From Asterochloris sp. CNOR1 (lineage: Eukaryota; Chlorophyta; Trebouxiophyceae; Trebouxiales; Trebouxiaceae): a stretch of DNA of 64,000 bases. The notes beneath the pieces are model-generated. The model made no database searches, had not been told where the DNA came from, and was given only the letters and a program-made list of their open reading frames with translations. The DNA lies in NCBI GenBank assembly GCA_963969365.1, contig OZ017760.1:992001-1056000 (forward strand), written 5' to 3'. Numbering within the stretch: position 1 is the first letter of the stretch; each line of letters begins with the position of its first letter. Shown in pieces: positions 16,606-27,200 of this stretch. Made by a program: the position numbers and the translations under genes.

Positions 16606-17400
16606 TTATGTGAAGCAGCTCAGCAACCAGCATCTGCTTGCATGCATGACATCTCGTGTGTTCCATGGTCCATCACCTGCACAGTCTGCTACCAGCTTCA
16701 AGCGTGAAGCCAGCCCCTTGTTCTGCATTGTCTCTTCTTGGGCTGCCAGCAGCAACCCCTCACTGGCAGCCAAATCAAAGGCACCTTCTGCAATCTGGCT
16801 TGTTAGAGCATGCAGGGTAGGATATGCAGCTGGACACAATGTCAAGGCCTTCTTCCAGCTTGGTGTTCCTGGTTCCTTGCAGCGAAACTGGTATTCACAC
16901 AGATGATTAGCAAGTGCATTGACACTTGGCAGTCGAACCTTCTCCAGGCTGTGAATGGCCGCCTCATAACCAAGCACCCTTGTGCGATTCTCTATTTCTT
17001 CTGCTATCACACGCAATCTGCTCAAGGCCTTTCTGCGAGGTGGGGCTCCATCATACAAGGCCTGTTTGGCATCCATCATCAGTGCTGCATCTCGTGGCTT
17101 GATCTCATGCATGTACATCTGCCACACAGCTGCCAAAGTATGAGGCAACTTGACCCCATATGGTTGCAGGGCAGCTTGCGTTGGCTGTGAGGCAGCACCT
17201 TCAGCAGTGTGCCCCTCTTCAGGAGGCTGGGAAGCTTGCTCCCCTGGAGGTTCATCTGTGTTTATGCTGGATGGCGCCGGGATTGCACCTCCACTGGGCT
17301 CGTAAGCAGAGCTGGGAATTGCCATGCGGCGATGCAGCAAACTCACAGCATCCACCTCGTCCATTTCAGTGTCACCAATGCGCGCCTTCAGCTTTGCCAT
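16606..17400 (-). CDS. Hypothetical protein, 264 aa, partner of BRO-like gene
   Basis: Intronless, 264 residues. The N-terminal third is acidic and Pro/Ser/Glu-rich, likely disordered (around PSSINTDEPPGEQASQPPEE). From about residue 85 it becomes an ordered helical domain (LPHTLAAVWQMYMHEIKPRD, LRVIAEEIENRTRVLGYEAA) with a Cys-containing segment (LCEYQFRCKEPG). No family recognised. The ATG (17400) lies 13 nt inside the end of the BRO-like gene (17388-17400), another stop/start overlap, so the two are probably co-expressed. Confidence 0.6.
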   Translation of the reverse strand: MAKLKARIGDTEMDEVDAVSLLHRRMAIPSSAYEPSGGAIPAPSSINTDEPPGEQASQPPEEGHTAEGAASQPTQAALQPYGVKLPHTLAAVWQMYMHEIKPRDAALMMDAKQALYDGAPPRRKALSRLRVIAEEIENRTRVLGYEAAIHSLEKVRLPSVNALANHLCEYQFRCKEPGTPSWKKALTLCPAAYPTLHALTSQIAEGAFDLAASEGLLLAAQEETMQNKGLASRLKLVADCAGDGPWNTRDVMHASRCWLLSCFT

Positions 17401-18284
17401 TGCACGACGTGGTCCAGCTCCAGTCTCCGCATTTCTAGCTGGGTTTGCAGCTCCAGCCTCTTGCTCTCAACATCGAGCTTTTTGAGCTCCACATCTTTGT
17501 CTTGCATCTGCAACTGAAGACTCTCTCTGATGTCCTCCAAGATTGGAGGGGGCGCCTTAGCAATGACCTTGAGTATGATGGCCTCGACATGGCTCAGCCT
17601 GAATGAGTTGCTCAATGCAAGCAACTCAGTCTGGTTCTTGCCCTTGATCTCCTTGCTTAACCTGTGTGGCTTCAGCTCAGGGTGCTCCTTCAGAAGTTTT
17701 TCCACCTGTCGGTTGTTGCTTGTTGAGAACACTCGCAGCAGTGTGAACTCAGGAAAGTCCTTCTTGTGATCCCTGACCCTCACCTTGATGTAGTCTGACC
17801 ACCCAAACTTGAGCAACGCATTGCCTATATCTCCCAGATAGATGACAGGCATGCCATCAAACGCCTCAAGCAAAGCATGCTCATCATCCAGAACATACCT
17901 GCCTTTTATGCGAATGGATGGGAGCACTTCACCTGTGACCCACTTTTTGAATGCCTTGGCTGCTGGTAGCTTGGAGCCAAATGTCAGAGAGTAGAACCCA
18001 GACTCATTCACCCACAGCGACTGTGATTCTGCGTGGCTCATGGTGGGCGATTTACCCCGCATACTTTGCACCAGGAGATGTAATGGAGTTTTGTCAGTAC
18101 TGTCCACATGTTTTTGAACTGCATCTCTGGTGTCATTGTAGCCAAGAGCCATGGCAAGTTCCTTGCCACGGAACCAGACCTCATCATCCACAGCAAGTAT
18201 CTTAATTATGTCTGAATTTATGCAGATCTTGCTGCTACTCCTGTCAAAGGAAAACATGGTCTGGTCATGCTCTTGAGAACTCAT
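17388..18284 (-). CDS. BRO-N domain protein with GIY-YIG-like central domain
   Basis: 298 residues from MSSQEHDQTMFSFD (a longer open frame starts at 18,356). Residues about 15-125 match the BRO N-terminal domain: VWFRGKELAMALGYNDTRDA, SLWVNESGFYSLTFGSKLPA and FKKWVTGEVLPSIRIKGRY. BRO-N proteins, found in baculoviruses, NCLDVs, phages and related elements, bind DNA. Residues about 140-200 (VIYLGDIGNALLKFGWSDYI, VRVRDHKKDF) resemble a T5orf172/GIY-YIG-type nuclease domain, with the YLG and FGWSD segments in the places of the first two motifs. The C-terminus is a charged coiled coil. The gene is a strong marker of viral or mobile origin. It overlaps the next gene by 13 nt. Confidence 0.85.
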   Translation of the reverse strand: MSSQEHDQTMFSFDRSSSKICINSDIIKILAVDDEVWFRGKELAMALGYNDTRDAVQKHVDSTDKTPLHLLVQSMRGKSPTMSHAESQSLWVNESGFYSLTFGSKLPAAKAFKKWVTGEVLPSIRIKGRYVLDDEHALLEAFDGMPVIYLGDIGNALLKFGWSDYIKVRVRDHKKDFPEFTLLRVFSTSNNRQVEKLLKEHPELKPHRLSKEIKGKNQTELLALSNSFRLSHVEAIILKVIAKAPPPILEDIRESLQLQMQDKDVELKKLDVESKRLELQTQLEMRRLELDHVVQWQS

Positions 18285-18501
18285 GGCGCCTATTTTAGTC
18301 CCTTTGAAATGGTACAGTGCCTCTAAATGTCTTCCAAAGAGCACCATTGTCAGCATCTAATGTTAGCTTGATCGCTCCTTCCAGCAAGCCCACAGAGAGT
18401 GTGCCTTGTTGTGATTTAAGGCAGCCATTTTGGCCACCATCCTTTTCAACATGCTTGTGCCTGCCCTTGTGGTGTCAATCTGCTCTGAGTCTCTTGATAA
18501 G

Positions 18502-18620
18502 CCCACAGCTGTGGGAGACCCTACTAGGTTTTGGCAGTTTCGCGGGAAGATCTCTGCAGAGAAGGCTTAGCAGGTGTACACAAGCCCAGAGGTGAGGTCC
18601 TGACTGCATAAGACACCATT
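18502..18620 (+). repeat. Dispersed repeat family, copy 4 (core only)
   Basis: CCACAGCTGTGG, then a deleted form of the second palindrome (CCCTACTAGG), TTTTGGCAGTTT, GATCTCTGCA and CCAGAGGTGAGGTC. It sits immediately beyond the BRO-like gene and before the first clearly host-like gene. Confidence 0.65.
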
Positions 18621-19297
18621 TGCCTCGAGCAGAAGTTGCCTTGAGGGCCTGCAGGCTGAGATTGGCCTTGCAGGCAGGGAATGTGCCTGTGAAACAGTGA
18701 GATGTGTTTGCACAGCATGTCACTTTGCTGTCATGTGGTCACTGTTTGCTGAGTGCCTTGAGGCAGAGTTTAGAGCTTTTTTTGTGCCTCATGCTTCAGT
18801 GACTTGCTTCAGAGTAACCTGCACTTGTGGTGCACCCCTGTCGTGACTTGGATGATGCATTTTAATGACTTGAGAGTGCGCCAAGTGGCCAGTGACTTGG
18901 AATCTAACATCGTGACTAGAGGGCCCATTAGGTCGGAAGGCAAGTAGTACCGAGGCTTTGGCCCTTGCAGGCTATAGGAGACCTTGAACCCTTGCATTCC
19001 GCAGAAGGCTGCTGCTGGCTTCAATTCTGCTGTCTTTGCAAACTTCTGTCACTTGCAAACTGTCAAGACCAAGCACAGCTCAATAGCTGTCAGCAAGCTC
19101 TTGTCAGCAGCGAGATGCAACCCTGCACTTTGCTGACAGCAACCTCCTGTCAGCAGCGAGAAAGAATCCTGAGCACCTCAACACCAACACTGCAGGTGCG
19201 CACATCCTGCTGTCACTGCCTCGTGCTGCCTGGACTGCGCCTGAGAACATGGAGCGACCAATCATTCGAAGCTCTCCCAATGCTGGTGGCTGCAGTT
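18621..19297. other. Intergenic between virus-like island and host-like genes
   Basis: No coding region I can support. Between 19,050 and 19,165 the words TGTCAGCA and GCAGCGAGA recur in a short tandem-like way. It may hold the promoter or 5' exon of the REase-kinase gene. Confidence 0.4.
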
Positions 19298-22200
19298 ATG
19301 GATGCTCAGCAACTGGAGGTCAAGCTGATGGAAGAAGTGGAAGAGGCCTGGAAGTCATTTGAAGCTGAGGGGGATCCAATCAGATCGTCAAAGCTCGAGA
19401 AGAGGTGGCAGGAGGCAAAGGCGGAGCTGAACATCTTTCGAAGGCAACAGGTGGCTGGAGGTGAGGATTCCTGCCTGGGCTGCAAGATGTGACCTGCATG
19501 GCGTGCGGCAGCAGGGGATGCGCCTTGCGGGAGGCACTGTCCAGGGGCCTGCCACCAGGGCTGGCGGAGGCCCTAGAGTTGGGCATGCAGGGCACATCAG
19601 GACCTGCTCTGTCCACCCCACCATGGCTGCACCATCGGGCTGGAGGGTAAGCAGTCTTTTCAGTCAGGCTTTTTTGCAGTGATTAAGAAGCGTGAGGGGT
19701 GATGCCTTGACGCTAGGTGTGGATGCCTTGGAGCCTGAGCGCCCAGGAGACGTCAACCTCATGAGCTCTTCACAGTGCGCCGTAAGTGCGAAGACGTAAG
19801 GTTGCTGAGCTGCTTTTCATGGTGACGGCCACCATGGCGATCATGGGCTGGGCGTTCTTGTGATGTGCAGGAGACCAGAGTCATATGGCCAGGCCTGGGC
19901 ATGGTCACCTTTGTGATGGGTTCTTTCAAGAGAGCTGCAGCTTGTGTGCTGGCTTACCTGGTGGGGAAGTTCCCAAGGCTGTCGGGGTGTGCTGCATGGT
20001 GTGGAGCAGCACGCAGCCTAGGTTGTGAAAGGCGCTGGTCAGTGTCCTGTTGCCCAGGGCTGCGAGTATCTGAGCCCCCAGGTAAATTTTGAGGCTAGGC
20101 AATGCCTGCTATGAACAATGCTTTCTGCATCTTGAACAGGTACAAATGCATGGTCTGTGACAACAGCAGCATGCCTTTTACAAGGCGTTGTTCAGGGTCC
20201 TGCTGCTAGGGCATCTGGATGTGCCAAAGCCTGAGCTTGATAAAGACAGATGCCAAAGCTTGGCGCTTGCACTGTTCAAGCCTTCAGCTGCTGAAGAGAG
20301 GTCAGTGGATACTTTGATGTTTTCTACCTGCCTAGCGCAGATGGTGTTGAGCAGCCTGAAGTGAGACGACTGGCTCTACAGGCGCAGCGTGGCATGGTGC
20401 TGTGCGGATGAACTCTGGTTGCTCTGATGCATATTAATGGCAGCAGCTCCTCATTGGTGGATGACAGAAAGCTGGACATGGTTGCTCTTCTTGGGCTGGA
20501 AGGAGAAGCATGGAGGGATGATGCACTGGCCATGCTCCATGGCACAAGCCATGCTGCTAAACTGCAACAGCTGGTTTTGGACCTTCACAGCACTGCTGCA
20601 CTGGCTGGAGCAGTCAGGGCCTTTGTGTCTCAGCTTCAAGCAGGTGTGTAGCTGTTCACCCTCTGGCCAGGGTCATGCTGAGATGTGCTGGAGCAGTCTG
20701 GTGGGTGGCTTCCCAAGTGGGCAACACGTGCTTTGAGTGCATGCCGCAAGCAATGCATGCCAGTCGCCAGCTGCAACGGCAGGCAGCATGCTGAGTGGGA
20801 GGCAGTTGACGTACCTGTAAGTTTTACTGGCACCTGATTGACACAACACAAAGCTGCCTGCGCTTCAGCAAATACTCCTCACTGCTGTAGTCTTGCTGTT
20901 GCAGCGTCAGTCCCGAAAACTCTCCGAGCGGAAGTGGCTCAGGCAGCAGCTTACGCCTCTAAAGTTAGTGGACAGCGTGCGGGCTCACAGGGAGAGTTTC
21001 AAGTATGTGCGGGGCCCCCAGACAGTGACAACATGGAATGTCATGGCTGCCATCCGCAGCCACCTGGGGGCTGCAGCCTCTGGACCCCCTCTGCAGCTCC
21101 CGCTTGACCAGGACATGTGGCGGAAGCGACGCGGCAGCAATGAGGCCGCCGTGACCCTCTTCATCCAGATGGTCACCGGGTGCGTCAGTCTCTCTTTGAC
21201 AGCTGCCTGATGCTTGCCACACCCGGCGTCGCGACCAGAACCTGGCGCTAGGTCAATGCCTGCTGGCACCCAGCCTGCTCGGCTCGCAATCCGCTTTGTG
21301 TTCTCACTGCAGCGGCACCACAAATGTGCTGAGCAGCAAGGCTCAGCTCACAGGGCAGAGCAGGGACTTGATGTGGCATGACTTGCACCCCATCGCATCA
21401 AGACGTGGTGGCTCCGTGCCAGGGGTCCACATGGCTTCTGCCAGTGACAGGCAGAATGCAGACAGCAGTCTAGTGTCAGCAGCAGCAGGCGGGGTGGCAG
21501 CAGTTGGCATGCCAGCAAGCGCTGCTGCAGCAGGTGTGCTTGCACACACCACTGCCTCTGAGCCGGAGTCGCGCCATGGCTTTGTGGATATGCTGCTTTC
21601 CACTGGAGAGCCGGAGCTGGAGCCACTGGTGGCCTGGGAGCTGAAGCGCCCTGCAGTGATCCCAGTGTCAGCAGAGCAACCCGCGCCAGATGCAGCTGCA
21701 TGCTGGAAGCAAGGCAGAGGAGGTGGTGCACTGTCCAGCTATTCCCCCTGCATTGCAGCAAATCCGCCCCAGCATGCTTTGGGGGGCTGCAGTCCTCAGG
21801 ACAAGTCTTCAGCTTCAGCCTCATATCTACATGCAGGTGATTTTTGTATGACGTCAACCTTCCAACCGGGAGTGCCACACAATTAGTGGTGGACAACATT
21901 GTGGAGGTTTGTGTGCAAACTGTGGCTCTACCTGACGAAGCAAGTTGCATCCTGCAACAACCTTGTTTCTCGAAATCTCCAGCTGCTGCAGCATCGTGTG
22001 TCCAATGTGCCCCTGTGATGTAGGCCTGCCGCTCTGTAGCCGTGCTGCAACCCACAGCACACTGCTGTGTTGGCCGGCACCAGCAAGCTCTTGTTCCTGC
22101 AGGTTTACGGTCCGCTATGGCGTGATCAGCACAGGGCGCACGTCATATCTGTGCAAGGTGGTTGACACAGGTCTTGAGTTTTCACCGCCCATCTCCTGGA

Positions 22201-23494
22201 ACAGCAGCAATCCCCCCTGCTGGCAGCTCTGTCGTACATCATGACAATTGCGTGGGAAGATCGAGACAAGAGCCGCCTGGTGTTTTCACCAGGTCAGGGA
22301 AAGTCCTGCTGTGCAGGTCATTGTTAGAATGCTCTCCTGGTGTGCGGCTGAGCGCCAAGCAGATGGATGGCCTTTTAACAGACTCACACCATGTGGGCCA
22401 CTGTGTCATGCTGGAGCAAGCTTGTGCCAGCCAGCCCTCTGCTGTGTGCACTTCATGTCACTTTTCAAGCTGCAGGTTTAAAGCCGTTGCACCGGAGCGA
22501 CCCCCTAGAAGATGATACGGCTGGCGGCTCAGAAGATGCAGTGGCGGGTGGTCGGCAAGGGCGATCAACGCGCACGTCACGTGCAGCTGCTGCAAGGTAT
22601 GCCATTCCACGCTGGCACAGATCAGCATTGGCGGGGCTCTGGGCCACCACATGCCTGGCGGGCACTCTGCCTTTATGCTTGCAGACAAGGCAGCAGCAGT
22701 CGCATGACCCAGGTCTTGCAACAACAGACGCAGCAAGCAGCAGTCAGTCGCTCAGCAGACCCAGGCTGAGCTGCTTCCAACGCTGCGCGACTGGCCTGCG
22801 GAGAAGCTTGAGCTGCAGAAGACGCCATTTGCCCATGGCTGGAGTGGGCACCTGTGGCGCGGGCGCTTTGGCGGTGTCGAGGTGGTCTACAAATTGGCTC
22901 GCGTGAACTCCCTCAGGGGCAAGGTGCGTGGCTCAGGGCTTGTCAACGTGAAGCTGACCAGCCTTCCGACAATGTCAGCTGCAGTGCACCATTCGCTCTG
23001 GAACGAAATGCCTGGTGCCTCACCTGCTTGTGACTACCCCTCCACTGACAAGCAGGCAGCACTGCCCAATGAGCGCTGACAGCCAACACAACATGCAGGT
23101 GTTGCTGACTGAGATTACTGCATACATCCGGCTGGTTCGACTGTGGAGCGAGCATGTGCCCAGACTGCGATACTGGGGCACAACCTGTGACGGCAGCGTG
23201 CTGGTGCTGGCCACAGAGCTGCTGCCAGGCGCCTCGCTGGCGCAGCACAGGTCAATTAGTCAGGAAGCTGTGGAAGATGCCATGGCTGCGCTCAGCGCCG
23301 TGCATTCTGCTGGCATGCTGCACGGCGACATGCGCGCTGACAATGTGATGCTACTTCAGCATGGTGTGCGCCCCTGTGTGCGACTGATAGATTTTGGGTT
23401 TGCACAGGATGCAGGGGCTGATCAGGTGCGCCAAGAGATGAAGAAGTTCAAGCAGCTGCTAGACAGGCATATGTGCATTCCAGCAGTGTACTGA
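19298..23494 (+). CDS. REase-like domain fused to protein kinase (Crinkler-type architecture), multi-exon
   Basis: Recognised from exon pieces. First exon candidate at 19,298 (MDAQQLEVKLMEEVEEAW). Around 21,300-21,650 a segment with FVDMLLS and WELKRPAV gives the D...ExK pattern of PD-(D/E)xK nucleases. It is followed near 22,104-22,160 by FTVRYGVISTGRTSYLCK, the strand-turn-strand segment usual after that domain in REase-kinase proteins, and near 22,240 by ALSYIMTIAWEDRDKSRLVF. The kinase lies in two exons, about 22,765-22,920 (GWSGHLWRGRFGGVEVVYKLA) and 23,100-23,494, with catalytic loop HGDMRADNV and DFG in LIDFGFAQ, ending AVY-stop. Lys, Glu, catalytic Asp and DFG Asp all appear present. 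This combination matches Crinkler-like effectors and transposon-linked proteins described by Aravind and colleagues. Intermediate exon limits and the start are uncertain. Confidence 0.65.
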
Positions 23495-24229
23495 TGTGAT
23501 GCAGCACATGAACCTCTCTGTACCTCGCCCTTGGCGTACAGAACTGGCAGTCTTGCCCCAATCTTGCTACATCTTGCTGTTAATCATCTTTTACAGATTC
23601 AATTTTGCCAATATTGCGGCTTTCTCCTCTGTTACAGAAACAGAACGACCCGAGTCGTGAAAAAGGCGTGCGTGGCTTCTTTGCATGCAGACTCTGAGCT
23701 CCTGTTGCGGGGTGTCACATGGCCTGCGATAACACGACCTACAGCATTAAGAGGTATCTGATCTCCTTTGGTGACCAATTATTGCGTGACCAGATGGCCT
23801 GCCCCAAGCTGGACAGCATAGGTCAGGCCTAACCTGATGCCTGTTTGCGGAAGTTGCAGTATCCAGTGGATATCTTGCTTCGACACAACTATCGTGACAG
23901 ACATCACCACTGCATGAGCGCTGCCTGTGCCTTGTGGTTTAGACATGCAGCAGGCATTGTGTTATCCCCTCTGCTCTGTATTCAAGTCTGCTGTCTTTTG
24001 AAACAAAATTCTTGCTTGATCACAATGAATGCTCTCATAAATCCATAGTCTCAAGGGATCGAATGCAGGAGCACCGAAAACAGATAGGCTGAGCAAGGCA
24101 GGCCAGCATGTCATTGCGTTGCAAAGAATCAATGGGGTCTGTTGTTGCCTTCAGGAGGCCAGTCTCAAAATAATGAACCGCAGACACGCGACTCCGTATT
24201 AAACAGGCTCGGAGGCCGGCCAAGTACAA
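23495..24229. other. Intergenic between convergent genes
   Basis: 3' flanks of the REase-kinase gene (+) and ZEP (-); no coding region or repeat seen. Confidence 0.5.
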
Positions 24230-27200
24230 CTAGGATGTGGTGCCAGCTAGCTCCCGGTCTTGGGAGCCCAAGCTGTTCGATGCTGCACCGGCGCTGGGCA
24301 GCAAGGATTTGTCATGAAGGTAGCGAGCCAGCTGCTCCTCAACGGTTGTGTGGCACATCTTGACCTGCAGCGCAGCAGCTTCCCCCTGAGTTCCCAGCAG
24401 AGTGTTCACCTCTTGCAAAGATCTGCAGGGATGGAGCTGTGCCACTCACAAAACCGCTTTTGCTGAGGACTGGAATATCCAGCCTTGCACAAACCATCAA
24501 CTGCTGTCAGCGTAAGCATCTAGCTGCAGGTCTTAGCTGGTTCACATGATCCTGAGTGCTGATCTCATGAATACACGCTGCCTGCCCTGTCGAACAGCTA
24601 GTAACAAACTGACTCACCCTGTACCCATGGCTTTCACTGCGCTTGCCACAGTGGATGAGGTCGCCAGGAAGAATTTTGACGGGCTGGTTGGGCTTGATGC
24701 GCCTGTCATTCACCCAGGTCCCGTTGACGCTGCCCAGATCTGTGACTGTGAAGATGCCACCAGACTGCTTGACCTCTGCATGCTTTGCACAGACCTGCAA
24801 CGCAATCAGCGATTTTAGCACTCCACCATGGAAAACGTGGCCCCAGCAGCACTTCTGGCCATCCTCACCATTCCAGCATGCCCTCACAGATCACAGCCCT
24901 CTTAAAGCATGATGGTAGTAAGGTGCAGTTTGAGGGCGGAGCTGGCTGACATATTACACCCTCACGAGCAGCCACTCAGATATCCAGCTGATAACCTACA
25001 GTAGCCGTCTAAAGGATGGCTGCAGCGGCCCTGCGGCTACCAGTGTGCATGAGGCACACTCGCAGCGGCTGCCAGCATGCAGAAGGCACAGCAGCAGCAC
25101 AGCAGCAGCGGCTGCCAGAATGCACAAGTACAGCAGTACACAGCGCTGCCTACACACTGCATGCAGCCCAAGTGGCTGACGAGCCACCAGTGCCCACCTT
25201 GTCTGAGCTGAGCTTGGCAGAGCAGTCACTGCCTGAGCCGATGACCAAGCCATCTTCAGCAATGCAGAGCGCCTCCTCTGGGCGAGCCACGCGCAGGCCA
25301 TGGAAGTGAGCTCTGGCATTGACAACGTCCTCCGCTGCACCCAGGAGACATCAGAAGTCAGGACTGGGCTGGATGCAGAGGCACAAGATGAGCCAAGGAA
25401 GTGGGCCCTCACACTGATAGGGTGCACATTCGGATACGTTTTCCATAGGGGCATGGTTCAAGTCTGTGATTAAGCTTGCATGATGCTCCCAATTGCATTG
25501 TGGCCAGTGAGCCAGGCACATGCTGTGTTGGGCACAACCCATGTGCACGCTTGCTCTGCATGGACTTCACCAAGGGTGGTGTCCGACATGACAGGCGCGC
25601 CTTTTGCGTACTTGCGCGTCTAGTGCCGTCAAGCACCCATCTGGATGTGTTCCTGCCAGACAAAGCATGCAGATGCAACCCCTTCTCAAGAGGCTTGAGG
25701 ACACCCAGAGGCCAGGCCATGTAGGGCCAGCAGGCTTGAGCACTGCATGTCTTGCATCTGGCAGGTTGCCAAGCAGAGTGGCCAGAGTGCAAATCCTCAC
25801 TGTGGTCCTCCTCGCTCTCCATTCGGTACATGGAAGCGTCAAACTCTGCCTCCTCATCTGCATTGACTGAGGGCTGCACTGAGGCTGGCACCAGCAGCCA
25901 GTCGGCCTTAGCTGCCCTCAGCAGCGCGTCATCGTCCTTCAGGAAGCTGCGGAACTCCTGCAGCAACATGGAGTTGACTTATGGTGCCACCTGCTCAGAG
26001 CCTGTGGTTGCAGCGGGGCATCAGACATAGAGCAGAGGACCTCCTGCAATGTACAGCAACAGGCGACAGGGCTAGAACAACTTGCTGCCGACACGTCCAC
26101 CTTATTGGGTGCCTTGTAATATAGAAACGCGCAGACATCGACAGGGCAGTTCGTGCTGTGCAGGCAACTCACTGACTCATGGAAACCCTTGGGTGCCTCG
26201 TCCAGGTCGCAGTGGGGCATGCGGTTGCTGTCGCGCAGGTTGCTGATGTTGCCGCCGAGGACCCACCCCAACACGGCAGGGAAGGTCAGGTTCATTGCAA
26301 AGTAGCCGCCCACCTGCAGGCAAGCGAGCTCAGCTCAGAGCAATGCAAAGCAAAACTCGAAGGTGGAAGAGGAGGTGCTGCTGCCAGGAACGTGAGCAAC
26401 CAAGTTGCTGCATCAGTTGATAGGCTTATTGCGCTGAGCAGTGCAGCACCAAGACAGGCTCATGCACTGACGGCTTGGATGGACACCACTGCAGCCACAG
26501 TCTAGAGGCAGCAGCTGTGCTGCAGCAGAGCTGCTTCTGGCCTGTACACATGGTTGCAGCAGGTCTCCCCAACAGGCCCCAGCTCAGTGCACCTAGCAGC
26601 AGCAGGAGCATGCAGTCAGGCTCATGTACTGCTCACCCTGCCAGGGTGGGGGATTTTGAACTGCTTTAGGGGCTCCTCCAGTGGGCCAAGTCCCTCTCCA
26701 AGGTAGGCCTTGTAGGTGGAGGCCATGATGGCTGCTGCCCCAGCCAGCCCGTGGATGGTGCTGGTGCGCATGATGCGCTTGGCCTGGTATTGCTGCAAGC
26801 AGGGGACAGTAAAGGCTCCGTCAGGCATGCACAACTCCTTTTGGCAGCAGCACTTGCATGTCAGGGGCTGGGGCCAAGGGGACTTGGCCCCCGTCAGGTC
26901 AGGAATGGAGCCCGTGCGCGGACTGCAATGGGGCAGATTGTGAGTGCAACAGAGGAGCAGCCCTAGACAAAAGCACTTCTTGGATGGAGGTTCAGACTCT
27001 CATTAGCATCTGACTCCCTGTTGATGGCAGAGATGTTCCATAAGAGGCGCTATGCAGAAAAGGCATACAGGGGCAGTGTGCACGGACACTGCCGCCAGGC
27101 GCAGCAAGGAATGAAGGCAGCCTTCGCGAGATGCACGTGCAGAGCATTGCTGCCAGCTCTGCGAATGGGCTCAGGGTGTTGCATTCCACCACACAGCAGC

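Larger units (their letters stand above)
1..18356. mobile_element. Virus-like island (endogenous viral element or Polinton-like element), left end outside window
   Basis: The stretch holds an RNase III tail, an AEP/UL52-like primase, an origin-binding-protein-like helicase, a BRO-N protein and clusters of small coiled-coil and single-TM proteins, a mix typical of nucleocytoplasmic large DNA viruses and their relatives. Genes are compact and neighbours overlap at stop and start codons, unlike the long intron-rich genes to the right. Several genes nevertheless carry GT-AG introns, suggesting long residence in the nucleus or a virus that uses host splicing. I could not see a major capsid protein, packaging ATPase, DNA polymerase, integrase or terminal inverted repeats, so the type of element and its exact ends stay open. 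An F-box gene and other possible host genes lie inside, so the island may be fragmented. The island call is an inference from gene content. Confidence 0.55.
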
